The translations under genes and the position numbers were made by a program. From Leishmania donovani (taxonomy: Eukaryota; Euglenozoa; Kinetoplastea; Trypanosomatida; Trypanosomatidae): a stretch of DNA of 64,000 nucleotides. Every line of letters starts with the position of its first letter. Within the stretch, counting starts at the first letter, position 1. Shown one piece after another: positions 8,501 through 17,204 of the stretch. Below the pieces are notes generated by a model that searched no databases, was not told where the DNA came from, and was given only the letters and a program-made list of their open reading frames with translations. The DNA is taken from NCBI RefSeq assembly GCF_000227135.1, contig NC_018243.1, positions 455,372 through 519,371 on the forward strand. The letters run 5' to 3'.

Positions 8501-9843
8501 CTTGTTGCCGCCGTCGCCGCCAGCGAGTTCGACGCGGAGGGGGAGGGCGACGCGTTCGGAAAGTAGACGGAGAGCCGAAGAAATGCCTCCCGAAATGCGC
8601 GGTCGGTGCGGACGTCGGTCGTGTCGAGCCCGCGAACGCACACGACACGGTAGCCGAGCGCGTGGCGCATCTGGTTCGCCATCACGGCCTCCGCATACTT
8701 CCCCACTTTCTTGAGGTACAGGAGAGTGAGGGAGACGAGAACTACGCAGAAGCAGAGGTTCAGCATCCCCACCCCCATCCACCGCTGGCTGCGTGGGCTA
8801 ATGTTCAGCACCGTCAAGTCGTAGAGGCCGTGCAGCGCCACTACGCCACACCCGAGGCCGTCGCCGCGGTAGTAGCAGTACGGCTTTCGCAACTCGCACC
8901 CCGTCGCGTTGTTGTCCTGACTTTTGCAGTCGTGGATGTCGCGCTGGATGAGGGTGTGCTCCATGTAATTATCTTTCTGCGCGATCACCATGATCCACAC
9001 GGTGAAGAGTTCGCCGAGGAACATGAGGGAGAAGAAGAACTTCAGGGTGAAGAGGTAGACGGCGACGAGGGGGTCGACGGCGGTCTTGGGCAACACCTGC
9101 AAGGACGCCGTCGCGCCGTCTGAGGTGCCGGGTAAGCTCGTCCGGCTCCATGACTCTTCCAGGGCGCCGTAAGACCGCATTGAGGGCGTGTGTCGGGGAG
9201 AGAAGTCCGGGGAGCCCGCTGCGGCTGAGGCTCCGTCTCGGCCGCAGCGCTGTGACCCTGGTTGAGCAGCGTGACTCCCGTTTCGGCGGCGATGCGCGGG
9301 GTAGGACGGCGCCTGCAGTGGTACGAAGGACCGATCGCTCGTCTGCCGCGTCGGTAGCGTGGGGGTCTGGTAGTGCACCGGCGAGAGGGCGCTGTGTTTG
9401 CGGTCGCGTAGCGAGGGCTCCTCGATGCTGATCCAGTCTTGCCACGTAGGCCGCACGAAGAAGGTGGAGAGGTACGGTAGGCTGATGCCAAGCCGCTTGC
9501 GTCGCGTGACGGAGTGGCCATGGCTGCCGTGCGGGTGTACCGTGTGCTCTGCGAAGACGATTTCAGTCAGCGGCGAGGACGGCGGCGGTACATTGAGCAA
9601 GCCTCCCTGCGTCACACGCCGCGCCGCCGCGACGGCTGCCGCAGAGGCAGCTCTAGTGAGCGGCGCTGGCTCTACGGTATGGTTCGGCCGATAGAACCGC
9701 TTGATCCACAGGATGGGGGTGTAGCTGAGGAATGCCATGCACCCACCAAGCACGACGAGCAAGATGCCGCCGGCGATGAACGATAAGTAGATGCCCTGAT
9801 CATCGTACTTGGCATTGGGGGGGAGAGGGCTTGGGACGCTCAT
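5521..9843 (-). CDS. OSCA/TMEM63/CSC1-type ion channel, putative
   Basis: 1440-residue multi-span membrane protein. Members of this family form mechanically or osmotically gated cation channels. The layout fits: a first span at about 18-45 (GGILLVVLGGCMAFL), a long basic/Ser-rich loop, and two spans at about 260-285 and 355-377. A large cytosolic region follows that starts with the family-typical YRVVCVRGLDTTDV (about 399) and includes AAFVVFKDSLCAHEF before the channel core. The core has seven or more spans at about 715-1025, with LLTWSIPISILGSLEQL, FQAAFQGAVSRLADLL, and FEFPRLLSFDLMVLSMGLLF close to the RSN1_7TM pattern. A lumenal loop at about 305-332 has four cysteines and an NAT glycosylation site. 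The acidic, low-complexity C-terminal tail of about 400 residues is longer than in plant or animal relatives. Membrane location (plasma, contractile vacuole or other) is not shown by the sequence. Confidence 0.85.
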   Translation of the reverse strand: MSVPSPLPPNAKYDDQGIYLSFIAGGILLVVLGGCMAFLSYTPILWIKRFYRPNHTVEPAPLTRAASAAAVAAARRVTQGGLLNVPPPSSPLTEIVFAEHTVHPHGSHGHSVTRRKRLGISLPYLSTFFVRPTWQDWISIEEPSLRDRKHSALSPVHYQTPTLPTRQTSDRSFVPLQAPSYPAHRRRNGSHAAQPGSQRCGRDGASAAAGSPDFSPRHTPSMRSYGALEESWSRTSLPGTSDGATASLQVLPKTAVDPLVAVYLFTLKFFFSLMFLGELFTVWIMVIAQKDNYMEHTLIQRDIHDCKSQDNNATGCELRKPYCYYRGDGLGCGVVALHGLYDLTVLNISPRSQRWMGVGMLNLCFCVVLVSLTLLYLKKVGKYAEAVMANQMRHALGYRVVCVRGLDTTDVRTDRAFREAFLRLSVYFPNASPSPSASNSLAATAATSPGSGAQRRRGGGTGNPPARLDNSNGFDGESDSEASYVVCDCPGLNCLFSTAGMHYYVVRRSDAAFTEPESVEQILITREPPLGTLEIIADTEAAMANLQEAIADEKALQRRLTLRHETRASATVGRGRRGLRSARFSPGRTASVVVSNEDITFEDVAARHDSHADDGRDAVLMMRAPFPACCDKMPAVPYYEAVFFRCVRDMNIALERVPQQQVAGAAFVVFKDSLCAHEFTQLFTARFGGLFSSLTATIAGPPGRIFQSSLTAGRCALWLRFILIFLLYVVLLLTWSIPISILGSLEQLSEISSIAVLRKYSELPKWMRSLINAYLPVGALALLNIALPHIIRFLVRAMGAFNRAECDGGQLYMQYVFMVVTAVIFQAAFQGAVSRLADLLANSDHDAIINFFVSCISPSNGYFYAKVITATCLSTWVDLLDPVGILKVLLFRGRAHVQRNYDALFLPCEFEFPRLLSFDLMVLSMGLLFHMTAPLLGLLVVCYFFVRYWSQRAKQCDRYRPTLSPAHDCTDFGVAAQVIRCVMWLYCFSETCGVLLMSLRAHKGGVVMCSLALGTGVGLTIYVYVQTRKWTASLANARHFARKAHHFYSQHAVQQATSAPTVTTPLRGFPPKHAAEVSAGNAGTSVHVSPPSLSAGVAAADGFPSHVYAGSDNPYESEDDAAEQRRSPNTRNSAVQEEGALDRYENVTLQQVLFDATRNPFLSHLLPRKPGLTMRYQPKHQRLAVINAAAELRSMKNTDFVVERYWDRGMTWFEEDASVYRDLDMEDEYVGEYRYGDMADHDSSDGGAAARSLPRNDSDDFNQGRGEAPHSMHTQLMDGHDVSPTQASAAVPPSVNSRLRTAATVSTSDLSRVVPDNTGQKMAVVATPMPAVAATENAQDGAANHKLTYASIPTVVTAAHTHEGSSGPPSRRHASTLPPPPPLRSYEEQRADDELAQSLLQMRLQSSGPSSPRTTLEGNAILCAATEPAMSNDEPPSPTV

Positions 9844-9980
9844 GATGGGAAGCTAAGGACGTTGGTTTGCGTTGCCCGGGGCTGCGCGTTCACGCGAGAG
9901 ACGAGTACACAAAACACACACACACACACACAGACAGATGGACGGACACGGGTGATCACATGGGGGTGTGGATATGCAAA

Positions 9981-10012
<32 letters not shown>

Positions 10013-11295
10013 CAGAAAGACGAGGAAGCACACGCGTAAAGAGGGAGTGAGGTAAGAAGGTAATGGCCGCGCAAGATGAAAGGGAAAGCGAATGGGCGAT
10101 ACGGTCAACAACACGTGTGGCAGTGATGGGCGTATGGGCAGAGGTTGGCAGGGGGGCCCGAGCTGGATCGTGTGTGTCGACGTAAGGAGAGAGAGATAGA
10201 AAGCCAAGACAGGTGCAGATACCTATACCGTAGAGCGCGTGTATGTGTGACGGTGCATTCGATGTGGAGCACTTAAGAACGGAAGTGTGCGTGCGCGCGC
10301 GCGCTTGTGAGGATGGAGAGAATTAGGGGTGAGAAGCCGTGTGCACGGAGAGGGAGTCCGCCAGCGCAAAGGCCCACCCCACACGCCCACGCACGCGACC
10401 GTGGGGATTGCAGAAGGAAAACCAACAGGAGAAGCACAAGAGTGAAACGGATGACGGCGACACGAGTACGAATGAGAAGAAGGACACATACAAACACACA
10501 GCGACAAGACGATGGGCGGTGCGCCGCTGCGGCTCAGCAGAAAGTGGTGGAGATCCTGCAAGATCGTGATGGCGGTGTGTGTGTGGGGGGGGGGAGAGGG
10601 ATGGGGGTTGCGGGTAGAGAAAGACACTTCAGACGCACAGAGAGAGAGAGAGAGGGGAGTGAGGATGGGCGGCGATGCCGTCGCGTGCCGTCGTACACGC
10701 GCACATGCGTACACATACACACACCCACCCTACCCGCCGCGACTCGAGAGGGAGGGGAAGCAAGATGGTGGGTGGATGGGTGGGTGGGGCACTGCTGCTG
10801 CCGCCACTGACTTGAGGACACCCCCCAACAAAGCGGGAGGGAGGGCACGTGTGTGCCTCGGCTGCCTTTGAGAGGTTGCGTGTGCGGCTTTGGTGGCTCT
10901 CCTGCTTTTGGGGTGGATACATGATCGACGGCTGTGCGCCATGATGCCGCCGGGGGCTTGCGTGTGCTCTCTCGCTCTCGCTCTATCCGTGAGAGTAAGC
11001 CAGATCACGCAAGGCGATCGACTCGATGTCCCTGGCAACTCCACGCCAACGCGACCCTCACGCGGGGCGAACACGCACATCCATGGGCGCAGACACACAG
11101 ACGAGCACACGCTCACTGGAGGGCAAAGGGCGTTCCACCGCTGCGCAACTGTACATGTCCTCGCTGCATGCAGAGCATGAGAGAAGGAGACGGGGTGAGT
11201 GGGGAAGAGAAAACAAACAGGCGAGAAGGGGCCATGCACGAAGGACGGGAGACACGGGGCCCACCCGACACGGTCGCTGCTGCGGTTGCTTCGCC
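9844..11295. other. Intergenic spacer between the OSCA-like gene and the cyclophilin
   Basis: No gene is supported in this 1.45 kb. It contains AC and TG repeats within 100 bases of each other (9914-9932 and 9984-10012), a GC-alternating run near 10293-10305 and a G run near 10585. Open frames are low-complexity. Confidence 0.6.
9914..10012. repeat. Opposed dinucleotide repeats: AC (9914-9932) and TG (9984-10012)
   Basis: About 9 AC units and 14 TG units separated by about 50 bases. Because AC and TG tracts are complementary (GT pairs with AC), the pair could fold back in the transcript upstream of the channel gene. Confidence 0.85.
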
Positions 11296-12396
11296 TCACA
11301 GCTGATACGTTACATGCTTCGCATGCGTCTTGGCTGCCTCCGACGCCGCCGTCGTTTTTCCCTTTAAGGAGCTCTTCAGCGGCTGCGCAGGGGAGATGGA
11401 GGGGGGCGCCGCGGCTGCAGCGGCTCCGGACGGGGACAGGGCCGCCATCACACCGGTGCCATCCGCGGCTTGGTGATGCTGCAGCTGGAGTTGCGGCGGC
11501 TGCTCACGGTAATGTATGTCCAGCTCTGCAGGCGCTTCTTCGACGGTCGCGGACCGCGTGTCGGCTGCAGGAGACGACCGCGCCGTCTCCGTCTCTGATA
11601 TCGCCATCGACGCCTGGGATACTGCAGCGGGCGACGACGATGCCGACATCAGCGTCGGCGCCTCTCCTTCGCCACAGTCCACTACCACCGCGTACTTGGA
11701 CGGATGCCCCTCGACGTTGCCGAATGGGGCGACGAGCGCTATGAAGGCGTCAAGGCCGTGCACAACACGACCGATGCAGCAGTGGCGGCCGTTGAAGGCG
11801 CGCTCATGCGCCGCCGAGGTGGTGATGAAGAACTGTGACCCGTTCGAGTTGGGACCGTTGTTCGCCATGGAAACGAGCCCGATTTCGTTATGGCGTCGCT
11901 TCTTGAACTCATCCGGAAGCCAAGTGCGGCCAGCGCTGCTGTAGCTGTTCGTGCCGCCAGGCTTCACGCGCATGGTGATGTCACCCCCCTGGACGCAGTA
12001 AGAGGGTATGATCTTGTGGAAATACGTGCCGCAGTAGCTTGGGGTGAGGCCTTGGTAGCAGTACACCTGTCCCTGCCGCGTTGTCGACTGCCCGTTGCAG
12101 AGGCGGCGGAAATTCGCGCAGAGCTGCGGGCACTCGTCGTCGAAGAGCTCGATCTGAAGAAACAAGCTTGTTTCCTCGGGGGTGCCGGCGCCGGCGGTAG
12201 AGGCGAGCAAGTCCTGGCGGCCCTGCACCTGCGTGCCGGCCAGCGATGGGACGACCGGGAACTGCGTGAAGACCGCCAGCTTCATCCAGCACATAGTGCG
12301 GGCTGGCCTTGTGGTGTGGCTCACGTAGCAGGTACCCGAAAGTGCCGAGCCGGGGGTCGCAATGCCCCCAAGGCGCCGCGTCGACAGGGGGTTCAT
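11296..12396 (-). CDS. Cyclophilin-type peptidyl-prolyl isomerase, divergent
   Basis: 366 residues from the ATG at 12396. The cyclophilin domain spans about 75-245. Recognisable motifs are GTYFHKIIPSYCVQGGDIT (about 123-141), NGSQFFITTS (about 185-194) and FNGRHCCIGRVVHG (about 201-214). Against the classical fold, the catalytic arginine of FHR is lysine (about residue 128) and the tryptophan that contacts cyclosporin is alanine (about 200), so isomerase activity and drug binding may be weak. Inserts after the first strand and a C-terminal Ser/Ala/Pro-rich tail of about 120 residues are extra. The start is uncertain: the frame is open to ATGs at 12591 (MIEYSVLAVIVCIPSAS, hydrophobic, could be a signal anchor) and 12747. 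A CT-rich tract ending in TTTTCAG near 12643 would put the 12591 ATG first in the mRNA. Confidence 0.88.
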   Translation of the reverse strand: MNPLSTRRLGGIATPGSALSGTCYVSHTTRPARTMCWMKLAVFTQFPVVPSLAGTQVQGRQDLLASTAGAGTPEETSLFLQIELFDDECPQLCANFRRLCNGQSTTRQGQVYCYQGLTPSYCGTYFHKIIPSYCVQGGDITMRVKPGGTNSYSSAGRTWLPDEFKKRRHNEIGLVSMANNGPNSNGSQFFITTSAAHERAFNGRHCCIGRVVHGLDAFIALVAPFGNVEGHPSKYAVVVDCGEGEAPTLMSASSSPAAVSQASMAISETETARSSPAADTRSATVEEAPAELDIHYREQPPQLQLQHHQAADGTGVMAALSPSGAAAAAAPPSISPAQPLKSSLKGKTTAASEAAKTHAKHVTYQL

Positions 12397-13373
12397 CACG
12401 TACGTTGCCACTCTCCAGATGTACCCGTGAACTCGTGTGCCGGTGACGAGCGGTGAGAGAGCCAGAGCGCACCAACGAAGCGGTACGTGCGAACCACTTG
12501 GCAAACTGAAAAGGCAGCGGCGCTGCAAGGCGAAGGGCAGAGAAGCGGAAGGGATACAGACAATGACAGCAAGAACAGAGTACTCAATCATGTGGGCGAG
12601 GGGGTGGTGGTGGCTGGGTGAGGAGGCTACGAGGAGAGAGAGACTGAAAAGACAGGAGAGGTGAATGCCGGGGGAAGGTGAGAGTGTGGAGCTGCTGCTC
12701 ACATCACGCAGGTGCGTCTGCCTCGGCCCTTTCGAGTGAGCATCCAACGCCTTCCTTGCGTTTCACTGCGATCGACACACGCGTGCAGTCGACGCACAGA
12801 CCCCTCCCCCCCCCCCCCACGCGCGAGCTCTCGCCCTCGTCCGCCAATGACAAGCGGCAGTCCCACCGAGAAACCGGGCGAACACTCGATTCTTGCTCGT
12901 CCCCACTCTTTGCGAATATGCGTCTCTCCGTCGCCACACCCGCTCTCCCCGCCATCTAACCTTCTTCCGCCTCCTCGTCGGCCACGGCTGCAGAGCCACC
13001 CGGCAACAAGCGAGGGAGAGAGAGAGGGCCCTTCCGATGGCGCGTTAGGCAGGAACTTCGCATCCACCGTAGTGGCCAAAGAGGGCGAGGCGACCGGCCC
13101 TCCTCATTCTCCCCCCTCTTCCTTGAGCACTCCCATCACATACCCTCCTCCTCCAGACTGCGGCAGCCCGCCAGCTCCTACGGACGTAAACCCAGGTTGT
13201 ATGTCGGGTCCTTTCAGTGGCTGCTTATTTCTGTGGAAGCACATGGCAAAGACAAACCTCAAGACACAGACGTACGCGCACATCGCTCTCTCGACGCCGG
13301 CGACCCAACGGATGGGCGTCCCCGCCCGCCCTGTCCCGTCCTCTCACTTCCCCACCCCCGTGTGCCCTACTCC
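12397..13373. other. Intergenic spacer between the cyclophilin and the dsRBD-like gene
   Basis: No gene is supported unless the cyclophilin begins upstream at 12591 or 12747. A 13-C run lies at 12806-12818. The rest is pyrimidine-biased on the minus strand near the cyclophilin and otherwise featureless. Confidence 0.55.
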
Positions 13374-16300
13374 TCAGGAGGGACTTGTGAGGCGGGCCTT
13401 CCGCTTCCTCGGTAACGTGATGCCTCGTGTGCTTTCCAAGAACGCCTTCATATTCGTGTGCATGACAGGCCGAGGCGGGTGCAGGGAGCCCGGCTGTGGC
13501 GCAGATGAGGTGGACAACGCACTGGCGGTCTCCTTGCTCGCCGACCGAGGCGGCTTGACACCGGCGGCCTCCACCGCCGAGGCGCGCAGCGTGCCGTCAG
13601 AGAGGAAGGGGGGTGTAATGATGAGCGGCTCCTTGCTCAGGTACTTGGCCACGTCCGCGAACGAGCATGCGTGGCGCACCCGCGGCTGGCCGCGCGGATA
13701 CTGCACCAAGACATCCACCCCAAAGGAATGCAAGATGGACGCGGCGTGAAGGTAGCAGGCGCGCTCGGCATCCTTACGCTTGAGCGACGTGCCGATGGCG
13801 ATGGCGTACACGGGTCCCATTAATGGGTGCGGCGGCAATGATACGGCCGAGGCGTCAATCTTGTGCGACATCTCTGGTGGTGGCAGCACAGCGCTACTGG
13901 GGATCGGCACCTGCAGGAAGCTGGTGTTGTGCAGGCTGTTCTGCCGTCCGTAGCCCCTGATGATGTTGTGCGGCAAGAGATTCATGGCAAACTGAGTGGC
14001 CCACGCCTGTGTCTCGGCGATGTTGTCTTCCACGACGGCGGCTGCGGGTCGGCTCGCCGTGTCCACGTCCCCGCCGCTGCCACTACGTACATCCGCACCC
14101 GTTGCCGGCGGAGTCTCGTTTTGCTGGCCGCTGCCGGTAGTGACCAGGACGGCGTCGCCCGCACCGGCCTCTGCTGCAGCACATTGTACGGCCCTCGACG
14201 CACCGCTCTTGCTCTGGATTCTCTGCTGCATGTTTCGACTTCGCAACAGCCCCCCCAGGGACTCCTGCAAGTAGTTCTGCACGGCCATGCGCACCTGATT
14301 GCCGATTTCGACGAGCACCTCCTCGCTGGCACCACCGAAAAGGCAGTAGTCCTCGGGGATGCGCAACTGCATGGTGTGTAGCGTGTCGGCGATGTGGGGC
14401 AGCAGGCGTATGTGCGAACCCTCTACTACGTACGTCGGCAAGCGCAGCACACCGCCGTCGCTCGTTCCCGGTGACTTCTCTGCCGCACCGGACAAAGGCG
14501 GAGGCGGCAGCCCAGAGAAGCTCCGCGGCACCCGCGCGTGCATCAGCGATCCTTCGTTGGCAGGAGAGGTGCGCTGCAGTACCATGCCGAGTGCGGCACG
14601 ACGCTGTAGGTACCGTCGCTCTCGCTCCGGGTCGACGCACAGGGGGACGCCGAGAGTGCACAGCGTGTCGAGTGCGTGCAGGGAGCACACCTGCACGGCC
14701 ATCTTGCGCGTCTTGCCAATGCCGAGACCACCCCGGATGCCGAACTGTCGCGGAACCGGCAGGACTGTCGTTGCCTGGAAGACGTTGTCCATGTTGAACA
14801 GCACAAAGAGATGCGTGAAGCGGCTCTTTGCGACGTGCGCCTGCCATTCTTGGAGCAGCTGCTCCGCCTCCTCGAGCAGCTCCGCCGGCGGGTTGATCTC
14901 CACCTCGTCTTCGGTCTGCGAATTCAAGTGCTGCATGGCTACAATGATATGCTCCGAGTCTGACCAGCGGTGCCCCAGTTGCCGCCGCGCCTCCGGCCCC
15001 AGCCACACATCATCGGTCCCGATTTGGATCTTCAGCGGCAGCGGAAGCGCGTCGTGTGGGTTCGGTGGTGTGATGCCGCCAGTGAGGGGGTTCATGGCCC
15101 ACCGCCCGTAGCCAGCCACCACCTCGGCGTGCCGTGCCTGCCGCTGTGGGTCGGCTGGAAAGAGCGGATGCCCCAGTGCATCCAGAAGCAGCTCCGCGTG
15201 CATGGCGGCGAGGTGGATGGCCATCTGCTCCGTCTGCGCCTTCCCCTTCGCTGCAATGGTGAGACCTATAAGTCGCAGTTCCGCCTCCACCATGCGCTGC
15301 GGACTTCCCGTTGACCCAGAAGCAGAGCGCACCCTGAGATGCTCCTTGAGCGTTGTGTTGTGCTGGGCGTAGTAGTCAGTGATGCGCGCCTCGGCGCACG
15401 GGCCGTCGTACACGATAGGCAGCACAAGCGCCTCATGCGGCGTGGGGGAGCAGCGCATATCGCGGTCATTTACCATCGACCACATGCCGTTTTCCGTGGG
15501 GTCAAACACCTGCCCTAGGGTGGCGACGGCGGCAGTGCCATCACTGCCCATAGCACCACCCTGTGGAGCTGCGCTGACGTCTCCCTGCGCCACGGCCGCC
15601 CCTTCCCACTGGCATATCCAGGGGTAGTAGACACTGCTGGCGTACGTCCGCACTCGCTCGGCGTGCTCTTCATCCGTGTAGTGAAACACCAACTGTGCGT
15701 AGTCGTCAACAGGGTCGTGGCGGCGCAGCACAATCCTGGTCGAGTCGAAGCCCATCGCCGCGCCGGCGGCGGAGGGCGGCGCGACGCTCCCACCGGCGGT
15801 GGCGGGACTGGCTGACGCCGAGTCGTCCTCTCCAACACCACTCTCTGCTGATTCCGCCGGCTGCGCCTGGCCACCTAGCGGCACCTCCCGGGGTGCTGGT
15901 GGTGTCCGTGCCAGATGCGACCTCTGCACCCGAGGCGCTGCCACTGTTGCTGCCGACGCTTCGCCTCGTTCAGCCGTGTACCGATGGGACTGCAAAGAGG
16001 CTACCGCATCAGCAGCGGCGACTTCAGAGGCAACCGAGAAGACCGACCGTGCCGACGCAGCGCCGGGTGCGTTCGACGACGCGTGCATGCGGGAGCGCAG
16101 CAGGCGCAGCGGGGGTGGAATAGGCGTCCCGAGCGGCTTGATGGGGTCGTCGGGGTAGGGCGCATAGCGGCCCTCTTCCTTTCGCACGGCGTCCGCGTGC
16201 TTCTGCTGTGCTGTCCTCAGGCGGAAGAGCTGCACGCCGAGTGCGTCACACACGCGTTCGGCGTGCATGGCAGCGAGCGCCTCGGCTTCCTTCGCGTCTT

Positions 16301-17204
16301 CTGCAACGCCTTCGGCCACGCGCGAGCCATGCGGCTCCGGCAACGGCAGCCGACACGTCGCCGCGAAGAGTGTCGGCCCTGTCGCACTTCCGGTGACCGC
16401 CGCTGCCTGGGCCGGCGTCATGGCACGCACGTGAAATACCGTTCCAGTGCTGTGGCCCATGCGCCGCACAAAGTTGGCGATGCGCCCTCGCGCAAACGCG
16501 TCGATCGTGTGAGCGTCGCAGTAGTCCTGCCGCTGCACGGCACTGGCCGGCACGCCGGTTTCCGCCTCACCGCTGCCGCTGAAGACATGCGCAGCGGATG
16601 CTGTGGAGGCGCCATCGCTGTCGTATTCGCGGCCACCCGCAGCTGAGGTGGCGTGAAGCTGTGCCGTGAAGAAGTCTGTCGCACACACTTCGCGCTGCCG
16701 CTGATTGTGATGACAGTGGGGATGCGGCGCACAATGGTTTCTGTGACGTGGGAAAGGCGTTTCCCTGTGCACTTCCGCATGACGCACTGTGGCGGTCGTG
16801 GACGTCGTCGACGGGGATTCCTCGGCACTCACCACCTCGATCTCTATCGCGTCAAGTGAGATCATCTCCGGCTCTGCAGCGGCTGCGGCGGTCGCCGCTC
16901 CTGCAGATGACGGCGGTTTCCACGACGAGGACGAGGACGCAGAGGAGCAGCACGTTCGATGGCTGGCGAGTAGGGCATGACTGGAGACGTCACCAGCAGA
17001 CGCGGTGAAACCGCGACAGTTGCTGCTCCTTCGGATGCGCGGTACAGCGGCGTTGCGCGTGTGCTGCAGTGCCGTTTTCCACGATTCCATGAGAGGGGCC
17101 CACCTATTGGGCTTTGTAGAGAGGGGCAGAACACGCCACAGAGAACGCATGCGGTGCGTCAACGGTGCATGTGCCCCCACGGTTGCCACCGGCGGATGCT
17201 GCAT
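13374..17204 (-). CDS. Probable mitochondrial protein with four dsRBD-like repeats
   Basis: 1276 residues. An in-frame Met at position 19 (nt 17150) begins MRSLWRVLPLSTKPNRW, a basic, hydroxylated and acid-free stretch typical of a mitochondrial presequence; it may be the real start. Four segments end in the same helix pattern, with Ala and His spaced as in the last helix of double-stranded RNA-binding domains: AAMHAERVCDALGVQLF (about 318), AAMHAELLLDALGHPLF (about 671), SLHALDTLCTLGVPL (about 846) and CYLHAASILHSFGVDVL (about 1155). The third and fourth are preceded by basic GKTRKMA and LKRKDAE segments, as in the RNA-contacting loop of dsRBDs. Disordered Ser/Ala/Pro linkers separate them. 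No helicase or nuclease motif is visible. A role in mitochondrial RNA processing or the mitoribosome is inferred from the presequence and repeats. I do not recognise the exact orthologue. Confidence 0.75.
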   Translation of the reverse strand: MQHPPVATVGAHAPLTHRMRSLWRVLPLSTKPNRWAPLMESWKTALQHTRNAAVPRIRRSSNCRGFTASAGDVSSHALLASHRTCCSSASSSSSWKPPSSAGAATAAAAAEPEMISLDAIEIEVVSAEESPSTTSTTATVRHAEVHRETPFPRHRNHCAPHPHCHHNQRQREVCATDFFTAQLHATSAAGGREYDSDGASTASAAHVFSGSGEAETGVPASAVQRQDYCDAHTIDAFARGRIANFVRRMGHSTGTVFHVRAMTPAQAAAVTGSATGPTLFAATCRLPLPEPHGSRVAEGVAEDAKEAEALAAMHAERVCDALGVQLFRLRTAQQKHADAVRKEEGRYAPYPDDPIKPLGTPIPPPLRLLRSRMHASSNAPGAASARSVFSVASEVAAADAVASLQSHRYTAERGEASAATVAAPRVQRSHLARTPPAPREVPLGGQAQPAESAESGVGEDDSASASPATAGGSVAPPSAAGAAMGFDSTRIVLRRHDPVDDYAQLVFHYTDEEHAERVRTYASSVYYPWICQWEGAAVAQGDVSAAPQGGAMGSDGTAAVATLGQVFDPTENGMWSMVNDRDMRCSPTPHEALVLPIVYDGPCAEARITDYYAQHNTTLKEHLRVRSASGSTGSPQRMVEAELRLIGLTIAAKGKAQTEQMAIHLAAMHAELLLDALGHPLFPADPQRQARHAEVVAGYGRWAMNPLTGGITPPNPHDALPLPLKIQIGTDDVWLGPEARRQLGHRWSDSEHIIVAMQHLNSQTEDEVEINPPAELLEEAEQLLQEWQAHVAKSRFTHLFVLFNMDNVFQATTVLPVPRQFGIRGGLGIGKTRKMAVQVCSLHALDTLCTLGVPLCVDPERERRYLQRRAALGMVLQRTSPANEGSLMHARVPRSFSGLPPPPLSGAAEKSPGTSDGGVLRLPTYVVEGSHIRLLPHIADTLHTMQLRIPEDYCLFGGASEEVLVEIGNQVRMAVQNYLQESLGGLLRSRNMQQRIQSKSGASRAVQCAAAEAGAGDAVLVTTGSGQQNETPPATGADVRSGSGGDVDTASRPAAAVVEDNIAETQAWATQFAMNLLPHNIIRGYGRQNSLHNTSFLQVPIPSSAVLPPPEMSHKIDASAVSLPPHPLMGPVYAIAIGTSLKRKDAERACYLHAASILHSFGVDVLVQYPRGQPRVRHACSFADVAKYLSKEPLIITPPFLSDGTLRASAVEAAGVKPPRSASKETASALSTSSAPQPGSLHPPRPVMHTNMKAFLESTRGITLPRKRKARLTSPS

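Noticed and set aside
7813..9123. 436-codon open frame on the plus strand
   Set aside because: It is antisense to the OSCA-like gene. Long antisense frames are expected in GC-rich coding DNA and this one has no recognisable domain.
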